64,000 bases of DNA from Gari tellinella (GCA_922989275.2 OV277864.1:50839550-50903549); one strand, 5' to 3'; counted from the stretch's first letter, positions 9,231 to 20,920 are shown. Program-made: numbers and translations. Notes: generated by a model not told the origin, from the letters alone.

Positions 9231-9234
9231 CCAT

Positions 9235-9745
9235 GGTTACATGTACATCTTGCTAAAGCGTGTTTCAAGTTAAGCCAGACTTGCCCGCCCCGAGTACACT
9301 GACACTTGAAAACAGTTTAGGTCCTGATCAGACACCGAGTTATTCCATATCTGATCTGCATTCAGACTGTTTGATAATTTAAGTATCATATAATATGGAA
9401 TATTTCTTTAGACACATATTCCCGCCTAAAATACCGTATTAAAGTTGACAAAGGCAGGCGACAATTTTGAAACAGACAATATTATACAATATTGGTTTTC
9501 AAAATGTCAGCTTGACACAGTATCAGAGTATGTGTAACAGCTCTGAGCTATAGAGAGGACTTTATTAGGTATTACTTCTTTTCCCTTTTAGCCCATTTTA
9601 AACCCATTTATGCATGATGGGTATAGTGCAATAAATTCCCCCTGTGTGCTTGTTGGAAGATTTCATTTTAGATAAAACAATCACCAATGGTGATGTGAAT
9701 ACACTGCAGTGTACATTCAACAGAACATCGCATATTATATATTAT
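9235..9745. other. Mostly featureless, one decayed hairpin
   Basis: 'gtttaggtcctgatcagaca' to 'ctgcattcagactgttt' (9313-9372) is a decayed CAAACAG-type palindrome. Otherwise nothing recognised. Confidence 0.4.
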
Positions 9746-9748
9746 ATA

Positions 9749-9941
9749 CAGAGCACCAGATAAGTGTAGTTTTTCAAATACTAAAATCTTTATTTCTGAA
9801 TTAAACCCTATGGTGTCACTACTCATTAGAATCGTCTCTTCGAGACGATTCTAATGAGTAGTAACACCATATGATTTGGTTCTACAAAGAGTGAGAAAAT
9901 GTTGGATTTGTTGAAATAACTACCTCTTATCTGGAGCCCTG
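9749..9941 (+). mobile_element. Family B MITE in a TA-rich site
   Basis: CAGAGCACCAGATAAG to CTTATCTGGAGCCCTG. Flanks 'attatata' and 'tatatata' make the target copies undecidable. Confidence 0.88.
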
Positions 9942-10190
9942 TATATATATACTGTTAGATGGCAGTTTGCGTGACATTCAAATTGTCAACCCGAGAAACA
10001 GAATGTCACCCCATATAGCTGACAGTATTTTTAAGAACAGAGAAAAAGAATATCATAATAGAGTGACGTCACAAAAATAATATTATAAAGAGTGACAGTA
10101 TAATTTTTGGATAGATGCAAAAGACATGCAAACTGCTTAATTTTGGTCTATGTAAATTAACATTGTAACTCAAAGCGATGTGTAATAATA
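9942..10190. other. No recognised feature
   Basis: AT-rich; two short 'gagtgac' words only. Confidence 0.3.
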
Positions 10191-10195
10191 GTAAA

Positions 10196-10264
10196 TAACA
10201 AACAGTTGATACCATGATGAGACGCCGCGCACGCGGCGTCTGATCAGGGTCTCCACTATTTGCC
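10196..10264. repeat. CAAACAG-type hairpin
   Basis: 'aacaaacagttgataccatg' to 'atcagggtctccactatttg' around GCCGCGCACGCGGC. Confidence 0.75.
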
Positions 10265-10479
10265 AATTGTCCTCTTTTAAAATAGATGGGTCGTAATTTT
10301 ACATAATTCATTGATTCATTCTTTTGTAGACTTCAAGCTGAAATGGGATAAAGAAGACAAAATATACGCAACTAAAGTAGTAGACAACATTTTTAATGAT
10401 ACTTGTATGAAAATGTTCACGATATAGATCTATTATCAACCGTCGCAGAGTTGTAGATAAGTAGTATAAAGCAGAGTAT

Positions 10480-10930
10480 CCGAGTACTAACCCAGTTGAA
10501 ATTAGTGAAATACCCAATTATTTCAAAACTAATGGGTGACAATACCCAACAAACAAAAGGAAACCCAATTATTAGAAAGTGATTGGGTAAAAACCAAACG
10601 AATACTCAATTGCTTTTTAATTTCACCGGGTTATCAACTGAACTTTTACTTAAGTCGAACATGTGTAAACAAAAGTTTCATATAGAACTATGTAAGGTAA
10701 ACACTGAAAATCAACTTTAGACAGTTAACAACAATACCCTGAATTCACTGTGGAAAGGACAAGGGTAGGAAATCCAAGTTTATTTTCCTACTGATACCCA
10801 CAGGGTTCTCAATCTGGAATGTGGATACCCAATCGAATTAGAAACCATGGGTTGTGGTCAATGTTTTTTTTTAAAACACCCAATTCATTTAAAATCAATG
10901 GAGTGATACCCAATTCCAAGACAAAGCGTA
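10480..10930. mobile_element. Diverged family L-like repeat
   Basis: Repeated 'acccaatt' words in both directions ('gaaatacccaattatt', 'gtgatacccaattcc'), as in the element at 48843-49099. Ends not resolved. Confidence 0.45.
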
Positions 10931-10967
10931 TCTACAACTCCGCCGCCGTGATTATAATAAATGCGCC

Positions 10968-11208
10968 CGTCTTACGAAACGTTGTACGACAATTATTGCC
11001 GTAAGTCAGATTCTAAAATTCTCAATTATTATTCATTTATCTATCTTATCCTGTAATGCGATATCTCTTTTGGAATCGTCTTTTCAAGACGATTCCAAAA
11101 GAGATGTCACAAGACACGATTACATGGAGAAATCTGATATTAAATCTATCTTAAAGTTTTGATTTACGATCGTTTTTAGTCGTACGACGTATCATAAGAC
11201 GGGCCCCT
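10968..11208. mobile_element. Family J MITE
   Basis: Outer arms 'cgtcttacgaaacg' and 'cgacgtatcataagacg'; central hairpin TCTCTTTTGGAATCGTCTTT with its complement (11068-11107). The related copy at 55786-56031 has the same centre. Confidence 0.75.
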
Positions 11209-11356
11209 GGTGAACAAACTGTTTGGATAGTTAAACCTATTTTATTTCAATTATATACATGTACATGAAATGGAGTTGGACCACAAGTTCTACCAACTTA
11301 GAGACGGCCCAACCCCTACCGTTTAACAAATACAAATTATTTTAGAGGGGCATTAG

Positions 11357-11372
11357 TGAACCAGAGAAAGAG

Positions 11373-11403
<31 letters not shown>

Positions 11404-11408
11404 GAGGG
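11357..11408. repeat. (GA)n microsatellite
   Basis: About 50 bp of GAGA/GAAA repeats ending in 'gagagagagggagag'. Confidence 0.95.
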
Positions 11409-11759
11409 AGAGTTTGGATAAGTCCATTGGGATTCTGTTCAGACATGACTGTCTAGTTAACCATGCAGTGTCTGGTCAGTCAATGATCCTAACGTTTTGC
11501 TTACGACAAAGTGCAATGACTTATAATTACGTGGCTTTAAGCATTGACTGGAGTTAAGCAGTCACTGAAGAACAGACCAATTGGTATTTAAAACATGTTT
11601 TAAGGTCTGTAAACTTAATTAAGAATGTAACCGCATGCTTATAAATGAATGACCGCTAGAAACAAAGTAACTAACTGAAAAGCCAAAGAGTGCTTATTCC
11701 GCTTATAACTCTTTGCGCTTTGGCTGCGAAACCATGATTATAGATAGCTTATTTACGTT

Positions 11760-12012
11760 TTAACCCTTTACCTGATAGCATTGTTTCTAGAATTGAAGAT
11801 ATCTGACTACTTAAAGCAGGTTGAAAGTAAAGCAGAATGCGCCCTAAGGCGCATTCTGCTTTACTTTCAGCCTGCTTTAAGCTATTAACTGCTAGACTAA
11901 GGAAAGTATTAAATATGACACATATTCATTACGGTATAATTTGGAACTATTTTCTTCAGCGGATGGATAAAATGAATGTGCTAAAAGTCGCTTCTATAAG
12001 GGAAAGGGTTAA
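11760..12012 (+). mobile_element. Family A MITE
   Basis: TTAACCCTTTACCTGATAG to 'aagggaaagggttaa'. Near-perfect hairpin around GCGCCCTAAGGCGC (11812-11882). Confidence 0.9.
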
Positions 12013-12060
12013 AACCTTTGCAAATAGTCTAGATTCTGACGAGACATCGCGTTACGAGTG

Positions 12061-12126
12061 ACAAACAGCTTGAATGCAGATCAGACGCCTCGTATAGCGG
12101 CGTCTGATCTGGATTCAAGCTGTTTA
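12061..12126. repeat. CAAACAG-type hairpin
   Basis: CAAACAGCTTGAATGCAGAT to ATCTGGATTCAAGCTGTTT around a cgtatagcggcg centre. Confidence 0.8.
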
Positions 12127-12265
12127 CAATTGTAAGTCAAGTCTTAAATTTCCCTCCCTATACCAACTCCCTCCAAACAACAACACAATTTTTGTCTTCC
12201 GTTTGGGTGTTGTTGTAGAGAGAAACACTGTACGATCGCGCATATTGCTGCGTTGGCGTTTTAAT

Positions 12266-12620
12266 GTTTTATACGTTAAAATCGTCCATTATTCGTTTCG
12301 AAATTAATTTTAGAACTTATGAACATTTTCGAACGTGATCACACCAATAAACTATTTGATTGCAAGAAATCATGAAAGAACCGGAGAACTGCACGTGATT
12401 TATGACAGAGTTTGTTCATTTCGTTTTCCTCATATATATACACCGTGATATAGCAAAATGTTTTATACGTTAAAATCGTCCTTTATTCGTTTCGAAGTTA
12501 CTTTAGAACTTATGAACTTTTTGAACTTGTTCACACCAATAAACTATTTGTTTGCAAGAAATCATGAAAGAACCGGAGAACTGCACGTGATTTATGACAG
12601 AGTTTGTTCATTTCGTTACA
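12266..12620. repeat. Tandem duplication, period about 190 bp
   Basis: 'gttttatacgttaaaatcgt' to 'gtttgttcatttcgtt' occurs at about 12266-12424 and 12459-12620, with small differences. Each copy ends next to 'caccgtgatata'. Confidence 0.9.
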
Positions 12621-12707
12621 CCGTGATATAATTAGCAATTTAATATGTAGTAAGTATACTAAATATGTAGTTCAAACCAATACTTAATATGTAGTTAAAA
12701 CCACAGG

Positions 12708-12808
12708 TACTTGACACATACATCTAGATCTATTACAAAAAAAAAAAAAAACTTTTTTTTTTTTACTTGACTTCTATTATAGATATCTATAGTAGAAGTC
12801 TAGATCCA
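12708..12808. mobile_element. Family M fragment with A-run/T-run palindrome
   Basis: 'ggtacttgacacata' followed by 14-15 A, then C and about 12 T, and a short hairpin around 'agatatct'. The full relative is at 31523-31813. Confidence 0.55.
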
Positions 12809-12923
12809 CAGGGCCGCGACACGATTGCTTTTTGAGAGAAAAAAATCGTCAGAAAGTATATTGGTCTCTATATATACTTTCTGACAATTTTTTCCCCTAA
12901 AAATTAATCGTGTCGGGGCCCTG
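12809..12923. mobile_element. Family K MITE
   Basis: CAGGGCCGCGACACGATTGC to AATCGTGTCGGGGCCCTG; arms share 'cgtcagaaagtata'. No target copies visible. Confidence 0.85.
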
Positions 12924-13140
12924 TGGGCGAGTTTGTAACATTCCAGTCAGTTTTGATCCAGTGACTCGGCGTCTCAGTCTAGGTACAAGCTGTTTCACGC
13001 TGCATATTTTGTTTTTTGAAAGGAAACTGCAGATCAAGGCCGATATGAGAATCGTTACAGACGACACAATTTAGCGGACGAGACATGCGCATTAGCCTTT
13101 AGGTTATGGTGACATACAAGGTGTGAGATCAGCAAAATAA

Positions 13141-13376
13141 CAGGGCTGCCATAAGTTGACAGATCGTGAACATTTTCAAGTGCGATTTTACTAATCGTAC
13201 CTTTACCCCATAGCCTATTTCTTGTTTTGTTGACACGTGGCTACTTAAATCATGCTGTAAAAAGAGCAAAATGCGCCTTAAGGCGCATTCTGCTTTACTT
13301 TCAGCATGCTTTAAGTTACCATGTACTAGAAAAAAAATCGAAGATTTAGGAAAAATCCGGAGAAATGGCAGCCCTG
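13141..13376. mobile_element. Family A2 MITE
   Basis: CAGGGCTGCCATAAGTTG to GAAATGGCAGCCCTG. Hairpin at about 13250-13320 around GCGCCTTAAGGCGC. The flanks are A-rich, so the target copies are unclear. Confidence 0.88.
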
Positions 13377-13780
13377 AAAAAAGATGTCGCATAAACGATT
13401 ATCTGGTTATCATCAATAAATTACTTTTGTTGCAACATGTGAATATATATTTCAAAGAAGATATAATATAAAATGTCATTTGACTTGCAGCAAGTTGTGT
13501 TCGACTTTCATCTGGACAGGAAATAACACATTACTTTTCACCTTTTCACTGGACGCCCTGCCTGGTTTTGTCAGTCTGCGCTGGCGTTTTAACCAGATCA
13601 GACGCCAAATAACTCGGAGTCTGATCTGGAACCAATATATTTGCAACTCATGAATACCAAAGTTTCAATATACTTAAATCATGAATTTGAAAATTAAAGT
13701 CAAACAACAATTTTGATATTGCAGACGAGAGAGAGATACTATCTGACATACGTCGCGTCTTTTATGTATATGAGTCAATA
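13377..13780. other. Mostly featureless, decayed hairpin
   Basis: 'aaccagatcagacgccaaat' to 'gagtctgatctggaacc' (13592-13642) is a decayed CAAACAG-type centre. Nothing else recognised. Confidence 0.4.
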
Positions 13781-15210
13781 TTTTTTTATGTAACAATTCT
13801 GATGTCAAGGATGAGATTATTTTTATATTCTCTCTGAGGTTAATGGCTTACACTATCGCACCATGCATGTCTATACTGTGGAAATATGTTACAGAAGGAG
13901 CTTAAATGTACCCAGGTTGTCGAGGTGTTGTGTATATTTAACACCATTGCAAAACTATTTCCTTGATGTAACAATCCTTTAAACAAGTACAATGTCATTA
14001 AATGAATGAAAACAATTTTATTAGGTGTTTCATCACAATGAGTAGCATCTAATAGATTTTCTTAATAGTAAATTTTGCAAATTATATCAGATGATTTTAT
14101 TTTCCAATCATGTACGGTTTGCGCCTAAAATAACCTTCATAATTGACATTTTGTTTTCACACTGACAAAACATTTAGAACTGATATTCCATGCTGTAGTA
14201 TAATAAATACAATCATTTAGAGCAAAAGTTGCAACAAACTGCCATAACCTGTGAATTGTATTTGCTAAAAAGAAGATGGTTACATCAAGGAATCTGCAGC
14301 TACAGCAATGTTACATAAAGGAAAATACAAAGATATATCAAACGTCAAACGTTTGATAAACATGAACAAACTGTAAATAAAACAATTAAACATTTTAGAA
14401 CTGTTAACATTGATTAGCCATTGCTTACTTAGTATCAAAACTTGGGTTGTTTCAAAGTTATTCCATATTATTAGCGACAGGCTGTTACAGTAAAGAAGTA
14501 AATATGTTACATTAAGGACATAAATGACTCTTCTGATGCATAAAGCTTACAGAAGAGTTTGACTGCCAACTTAGTATACATCTAGTCTCGTCAAGTATGA
14601 ATGCTTTACTATGACATTCATTTCGGGAACTAAAATACCTATAAGAACTATAATTTTACGGCCCCATTACATCACTGAATTTATATTGTTACGGCAAGGA
14701 TTACAATATCAGTGTGTACTTGATTTGCCAATTTCTAAATGAAAACGGATGCATGATATATTCAACAATGAGCAGAATACATGAACCAGGATTTCCTATC
14801 TAGTTTGCACTTATTATTTAGGACTTGGGTCTACTGTAGCTTATAAGAAGAAACAAATAGTATAAATGTGTTACAGAAAATATATAGAGATACTAATTAT
14901 TTGATGTAACACAAATTAGGCTCTGAATTAAAGGTTTATAATACAAAATTTATGCCATATGTTTAGTTTCTTGTCAAAAATAAATGGAAAAGTTTAGGCA
15001 ATTACTACTCCAACATAAAAATGAAAATATTGAACTGTTTTGCAATTTATTTTCCTTTATGTAACAATGTAATTTTCCTTTATGTAACAATATATTTTCC
15101 TTGAGGTAACAGCTAAGGAAAATAGCAAAGTTTTAAGAAGAATTTGTAATGATATTCATAATAATAACTTCAAAAAGTGAATTTTCAAATTCTGTATAAA
15201 GTCTTCCTAT

Positions 15211-16519
15211 TTTTAGCTCACCTGAGCCAAATGCTCAAGGTCAGCTATTGGGATGGCCCTGTGTCCGTCGTGCGTCGTCGTGCGTCGTGCGTCGTCGTTA
15301 ACAATTAATTCAAATGACATCTCCTCCTATACCACTGAACAGAATTCAACCAAACTTTACAGAAATGTTCCTTGGGTCAAGCTCTTCCAAATTTGTTCAA
15401 AGAATTAAAAACAATGCAGAACTCTGGTTGCCATGGCAACCAAAGTGAAAAAATAATGAAATCTTAAAAAATCTTCTTGTCAAAAACTGCAAGGGCCAGA
15501 GCTTAGATATTTGGCACATAGCATCACCTACAGGTCCTTTATCAAGTTTGTTCAAATTATGCCCCTGGGGTCAAAATTGGCCCCGCCCCGGGGTCACAAT
15601 TTTACATAGAATTATATAGTGAAAATTTCAAACGTCTTCTCCACTGAAACTAATATGGCCAGAGCTTTGATATTTGGCATGGTGACACTTCTAAATGTCC
15701 TTTACCTAGTTTGTTCAAATGGTTCTGGTCGGTTAAATATCTAGGTCATAATTCACATTCAAAATATGTATAGCAGACAGCAATTCAGCATTATAAGAGT
15801 TAGACCCTAGCCACATTTCCTACTGCCAGAGTTACATAACTGAATTCAGGTCAGCTGGTCAGCTGAGGTTCACTGAGTCTGTAACAGCAGCATATGGTGT
15901 TGTCTGCTACATTTTTATGCCCTGAAGTTGGGGGCATATTGTTTTTGTCTGTCTGCTTTTTTTTGTCTGTTTGTCCATTTGTTTGTCTGTCAGTCCACAA
16001 CTTTAATCTTAGCCATAACTTTGTTAAAGTTAGAAACTTTATAACTTGGGTCATGTCCTACAAAGGTCAATGTCATTTTTGAGATATTTCCCAGTGTCAT
16101 ATTTTCTTGTCTTTGAGATAACTCCAGTTCTACTGATGTTAACCCATTACCCCATACATATGCCTTTTTACGCCTTTAATTTATTCCTCCTCTAAAGAAA
16201 ATAATTCCACTTTATACAGTCATAAAGATATAAGAAATAGTATCTATATCTTAGTAGATGATAACTTAAAGCAGGCTGAAAGTAAAGCAGAATGTGCAAT
16301 AAATAATCATATGGAAATACATGTAGCTTGATTAGAAGATGTGTCATGGATAAGGGCCATAACTCTGCCAACAATATTTTTTTAAGTTATTCCAATTTGT
16401 CATGGTTTTTTTTGTCTGGAAGATAATTCCATTTACAGCTATATTAAAATGTTGTCTTGCCTATTAAGCTAAGGCACAATGACCTCAGGTGAGCGAATTA
16501 AGGGCCATGGCCCTCTTGT
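15211..16519 (+). mobile_element. CACCTGAG long repeat (family N), copy 1
   Basis: Begins 'ttttagctcacctgagcc' and ends with 'cctcaggtgagcgaatt' and 'gccctcttg', giving short inverted ends (CTCACCTGAG/CTCAGGTGAG). A (GTCGTGC)n-like stretch near the start is followed by partial repeats of a module with 'ttgttcaaattatgcccctg' and 'agagctttgatatttggcat'. No coding capacity seen. A family A fragment is nested at 16139-16294 and a 'gtctgtctg' rich module at 15918-16138. Confidence 0.85.
16139..16294 (-). mobile_element. Family A fragment nested in family N
   Basis: TTAACCCATTACCCCATACA to 'gcagaatgtgcaat', where it stops inside the hairpin; the other half is missing. Confidence 0.85.
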
Positions 16520-17570
16520 ATTAATATCTTACAGATGTTTTCCATAATGTAACGAAATACCTCCTTGATGTAACACACGTTTAACAGGATTTGTCCGGTG
16601 GCTAATACTAGTAAGCAAAAGTAGCTTACGTTTTTTTTCTTCACATGCTACCCATTATAAAAAGTATTCTTTTCAATGTAAAATACCTGTATACTTGAAA
16701 GATTTTTTCTTTTATTGATTTTTGGTCTCTGGTTTCTTTGAAATAACGGTTTCTGGTCATTGATGTAACAATTGCACTGTTACATCAGGGATCGTTACAT
16801 CAAGGATGTATTTCACCTAAATGGCATTCTAACCATATTAATTTGCACTAAATACTGGAACCGCATGACACAATTGTTTATATCTCAAATGTATACATTT
16901 TGTACAAAAAGAGAATAATGATTATTGCAGTCAAAGGCAGAATAATGCATCGTTACATCAAGGTAGTGTTCAAAATGTATGGTACCAGCCTCAGCACTAA
17001 AATGGTCAGTGATTCCTTATTTCAAAGCACGCCTTTAAAACTTCTTTCCGCCATTGTTGCCTCAATATTCACTCTTCAAAATGGAAATGTTTTACTATAA
17101 ATACCTAAGGAAAGCAACTCTGTACTTAACTATAAATGGAAATTGTTACATCACTGAACAGGATTCCAGGTACAGTGATTAACAATGAAAAAAAGTATTG
17201 AAACTGAGGATTTCCCACAATTTTATTGTTTATATGAAGACAGATATACATGTAGTTAAAGTTACCTATATTGGCACACTACTGAAATATTTCAGATATT
17301 TCACAGAAAGTCCATTGATTAAGTCAAAAATAACTATTTTAGGGACACTGCAAAACTGACTTTTCTTCTGTTTTATTGTCAAATAATTAAAAGATTCTGC
17401 ATATCTCTTGCTCTTTTTTTGATAAAATGTGAATATAAACACGTTAGTAAAAATTAACTTTAGATGACAATTATCCCTTTTCCCGAGTATGATCTTTAAA
17501 ATTTTTACAAGGACATGATTTTGTTACATAAAAAATATTGACTCATATAAACATGTATATGTTACATGTA

Positions 17571-17990
17571 GGGATAATGTGTAATCAGGGGTTACGCATA
17601 ATCCCTGAACTTTTTAGGGATTACACATAGTCACTGGGCTTTTTTTTTATATAGAATTGATGAAATGTCCTGTTTTCATCAAAGTAATAGATTTGTTCTA
17701 TCATGACATTTCCATTGGTTTTAAACATCATGCTTTCTTGAAATTAATATGCAGGAGCCCTCTAATCAGGGACTTCACTTTTTGCATTAGACAAGTGTAC
17801 TCTTCACAGGTACACTTTTGTTAGAGAGCGCATAAATGGGTCACTGGGGCTCATTGTGTTAAAGGAATTTCTGAGGAATAGACCTGTACATGTATATGGG
17901 TCAAAACATGCTTCCAGGGGGTGAAAGGGTAAATTAGAAAAAGGAAATTATAGAGTAAAGTAATACTCCCACAACATGACTGCATTAGCT
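17571..17990. repeat. Imperfect palindrome and D-like fragment
   Basis: 'gtgtaatcaggggttacgca' with 'tccctgaac' and 'gggattacacatagtcactg' (17578-17640) form an imperfect hairpin. 17757-17862 resembles part of a family D element ('acaagtgtactcttcacagg'). Confidence 0.5.
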
Positions 17991-17992
17991 AA

Positions 17993-18206
17993 TTAACCCT
18001 TAGCCCGCCAAATAAATTGTCGTCTGCTATATTTCTCGTCTGCTTCAAGTTTCAAAGTGCTTCAAAGTTGCTCAAAATTGCTGAAAATGTTGTCCGGGTG
18101 TCAAACAGCTTAGATCCGGATGAGACGCCGAGTTACTCGGCGTCTCATCCGGATCCAAGCTGTTTGCATATGGAGCTATAGTCGTGAGTGGCAGGCTAAG
18201 GGTTAA
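17993..18206 (-). mobile_element. Family E2 MITE, TTAA ends
   Basis: TTAACCCTTAGCCCGCCA to TGGCAGGCTAAGGGTTAA. Perfect-looking palindrome CAAACAGCTTAGATCCGGAT.. GAGTTACTCGGCG.. at 18106-18171. Confidence 0.92.
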
Positions 18207-18223
18207 TGAGATATTGCTATGGA

Positions 18224-18440
18224 CAGTAAACCCCTCTAATACAACCACTGAAATGTAGGCTTATTGATAGCATTTAAGACAGGTGGCAACTTAAAGCAAT
18301 ATGACAGTGAAGCGTAAAGCTCCTTTAATCTTTCTGCTTTACTGTCATCTTGTTTTATGCAGCTACCTGCCTAAAACTTGGACAATTGTGATATCTCATG
18401 TAGGGGTCAAAAGTTCTCGTAATAAAGAGGTTTTACAGTG
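18224..18440. mobile_element. Family C MITE
   Basis: CAGTAAACCCCTCTAATACAAC to 'aaagaggttttacagtg'; centre AAGCTCC..AATCTTTCTGC is partly decayed. Confidence 0.8.
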
Positions 18441-18527
18441 TAGCAGTTGTCGACTATATACTGCTCAAAGCAGAGTAAAGGCTTAATCCCTTGACTTGTA
18501 GTGCTGAACCAAATACATGTACCCCAT

Positions 18528-18592
18528 TATATGCAAACAGTGGAGACCCAGATCAGAGGGCTCCTGATCTTGGTCTCCACAGTTTGCCACTA
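18528..18592. repeat. Family D-type hairpin
   Basis: 'caaacagtggagacccagat' to 'atcttggtctccacagtttg' around 'cagagggctcctg'. Confidence 0.7.
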
Positions 18593-18731
18593 AATCCTAT
18601 GGTGTTACTATTCATTAGAATCGTCTCGCAGAGACGATTCTAATGAGTAGTGACACCATAGGGTTTAAATTAAGGCACATATAAAGATTTTAGTTTTCGA
18701 AATACTCCCGGGCTCACTTATCTGGAGCCCT
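18590..18731 (-). mobile_element. Family B MITE, one end lost
   Basis: Starts within the hairpin ('taaatcctatggtgttacta') and ends 'cacttatctggagccctg'. Confidence 0.85.
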
Positions 18732-18831
18732 GGCAAATTCAGCTGAATAAGGGTAAATATGATAAAAGTGCTGTGTTCAAGGCCATTGGTTGTAAAGTTC
18801 ACTTTGACTTTAAACCAGATATTGAATGGAG

Positions 18832-19037
18832 CAGAGCTCCAGATCAGGGGAGTAGATCTATAGATAAAAAATAAAATATTTACCTCTGCATTAAACCCTA
18901 TGGTGTGACAACTCATTAGAATTGTCTCGAAGAGACAATTCTAATGAGTAGTAACACCATAGGGTTTGGGGCTGAAATGAGAGAGAAAATGTTGGATTTA
19001 CATGTATTTAGTTTACTCCGTCTTATCTTGAGCCATG
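18832..19037 (+). mobile_element. Family B MITE
   Basis: CAGAGCTCCAGATCAGGGG to CTTATCTTGAGCCATG; hairpin intact apart from a few changes. Confidence 0.88.
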
Positions 19038-19209
19038 TCAGAGCATGACAGACTGACAGTAGTTGGTACAATATTGTTTTAATAATAAATGGTAGTCAGT
19101 AACTCAAGGTCGCACATTTTACAAAGTTGGACTCTTCCATCATCTGATAGATGACCAGTTTACACAAGATCTTGAGGGGATGTCCACAAAGTATTTAAAA
19201 GTATAAAAA

Positions 19210-19280
19210 GCCGTTGCAGATCCTAGTCAGAAGGCTCCGCTAGGAGCTCTCTGATTTGGGTCTACACTATTTGCAAAGGA
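19210..19280. repeat. Family D-type hairpin
   Basis: 'gccgttgcagatcctagtca' to 'tgatttgggtctacac' around 'ggctccgctaggagct'; decayed. Confidence 0.65.
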
Positions 19281-19385
19281 TGTTAATATGCTTGGTGCTG
19301 AAACGATAAGAAATGAGAAATGTTTTGATCAATTATTGCAGAATGTGATTGGAAACGTGGCACAGATATAGAACCTTGGTATGTC

Positions 19386-19568
19386 CAGGGCTCCAGATAA
19401 TGGGGAGTACACTGAACAAATCTAACCTATTTTCAATCATTTCAGCACCAAATCCTATGGTGTTACTACTCATTAGAATCGTCTCTTCGAGACGGTTCTA
19501 ATGAGAAGTGACACCATAGGGTTTAATGCAGAGGTAAAGATACATGTACTCCCCAGATCTGGAGCCCT
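19386..19568 (-). mobile_element. Family B MITE with 6-bp target copies
   Basis: CAGGGCTCCAGATAATGG to 'agatctggagccct'. TATGTC at 19380-19385 and 19569-19574 (the last G of the end is lost). Confidence 0.9.
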
Positions 19569-20017
19569 TATGTCGATTAGGAGTGTCGCAGTGCCGTAAA
19601 ACCTGACTTATCATATACGTATCACCCAAAGGAGTAGATATTACTGATCAGCGTAGATGAGATGCTGCATTTGTTTCATTTATCTCATAAGGGCACTGTT
19701 TGCTATTTCATATGAAATGATCTGCTGCAGATTGCAGATTTGTAACATGTATTCAGCTCAGAGACCAACTGTATACCCCAGCAGTCACCTGGACATCCAG
19801 GTACTATAACCGTCCAAGTCCATTTCCATCACATCTCCACCTCCTGCCCCTCCCCCCTCCAGTTCATTTTCCCCCTCTTGTTTATTTTATGGTGATGTCA
19901 TCTTCATATCCCACCACTGCCACCAAATTTAGAATGTTAATATCATGTACCCTATGAGATAAATGAGACAAATTGCAGCATCAGGATTAATGAACACATC
20001 ATGTCTTATACTTTCAG
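19569..20017. other. Intron 5' of exon 1, no repeat recognised
   Basis: Includes a C-rich segment (19800-19880). An ATG at 19747 opens a short frame that reaches CAG|gtacta, but its phase does not fit exon 1 and it lacks Walker A residues. The upstream ABCG exon is not here. Confidence 0.4.
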
Positions 20018-20187
20018 GCTCTGGAAAGACCACTCTTCTCAATGTGATTTCGGGCCGCCAGAAGCATGACTCAGGTACTATCACATGCAATGGTTCCCCT
20101 TTCACTAAGCGCCTGCGCCGGAGGTTAGCATTTGTGCAACAGCAAGATTTGTTCTTCTCCCAATTGACACTGAGAGAGACTTTACAG
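20018..20187 (+). CDS. ABCG exon 1 in window: Walker A and Q-loop
   Basis: The exon follows the acceptor 'ctttcag' and ends at CAG|gtacag. It enters in phase 1 and leaves in phase 0. It encodes GSGKTTLLNVISGRQ, the last part of Walker A (the GPS of GPSGSGKTT must come from the previous exon), then a beta-rich stretch, and the Q-loop region AFVQQQDLFFSQLTLRETLQ. The K and T of GKT bind ATP phosphates; the Q of VQQQD contacts the TM domain in this family. All key residues are present. About 450 bp upstream are free of recognised MITEs, unlike the other exons. I could not find the upstream exon ending in an ILGPS-like sequence, so the start codon is not in view. Confidence 0.96.
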
Positions 20188-20292
20188 GTACAGTATTCTC
20201 CTGGTCAGAATTTTGTATAATTATGTACAGTGTCTTGTAATAATTGAAAGCACACATATGTACAGTCATTCTTGAATAAAGTGGACATCAAT

Positions 20293-20547
20293 TTAACCCA
20301 TAACCCCATAGCTCGTTTGAATAAGTTTTAAAGAAAGATAATCCCTTAAAGCAGTTTGAAATTAAAGCAGAAAGCGCCATAAGGCGCATTCTGCTTAACT
20401 TTCAACCTGGTTTAAGCTATTATCTGTTGGGATATAGAAACTATTTCTTATGATACATAATCATGACTGTATAAAACGGAACTATTTTGTTCAGTGGAGG
20501 AATGAATTAAAGGCTTATAAAGGCATATTTATGTGGTAATGGGTTAA
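20293..20547 (+). mobile_element. Family A MITE
   Basis: TTAACCCATAACCCCATAG to 'atgtggtaatgggttaa'; hairpin around GCGCCATAAGGCGC. Confidence 0.9.
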
Positions 20548-20669
20548 GTATTGTAGTGATGTGCTTTCTAAAGACATGTGACTGTCAATGTAGGATAGAA
20601 AAAATGAAGAAAGGTACTATACAAGCTTTCTGCATTTTTTTTGTATCCTGCATTAAGGAACAACCTGTT

Positions 20670-20920
20670 TTAACTCTTTGAACCCTAGTCCCGCATATAG
20701 GCGTGCTTTTCAAACAGTGTACATGTGAATAGTACACATGTCCTATACAAACAGTGAAGACCCAGATCAGAGGGCTCCGAAAGGAGCCCTCTGATCAGGG
20801 TCTTCACTGTTTGTCACAATGCCAAACATTGACAAAAACAACCCTTTAAAGTCAGAAATGGACTAGACTTAGATGGAAACTGGAATTGTCCATTTAAAGT
20901 TTCAGGGAGGAAAGAGTTAA
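20670..20920 (-). mobile_element. Family D MITE, TTAA ends
   Basis: Family D: ends TTAACYCTTTCCTCCCTGAA and TAGGGTTCAAAGRGTTAA, about 250 bp. The central palindrome CAAACAGTGAAGACCCAGAT..GGGCTCCGAAAGGAGCCC.. lies here at 20748-20814. Confidence 0.92.

Larger units (their letters stand above)
13790..17570. repeat. AT-rich region with about 20 scattered GTTACATCAAGG-like words
   Basis: Words such as 'ccttgatgtaac', 'ggttacatcaagg', 'gttacattaagg', 'cctttatgtaac' occur in both orientations at irregular spacing, for example near 13965, 14277, 14507, 15055-15110, 16560, 16763-16805, 16950 and 17146. Other sequence between them is unique. A long CACCTGAG element (15211-16519) has inserted in the middle. 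No gene recognised. Confidence 0.7.

Noticed and set aside
13790..17570. Satellite or tandem repeat
   Set aside because: The words are irregularly spaced, in both orientations and without a common unit.
19747..19800. Possible upstream ABCG exon (ATG..CAG|gtacta)
   Set aside because: Ends in phase 0, while exon 1 needs phase 1, and it lacks the residues before GSGKTT.
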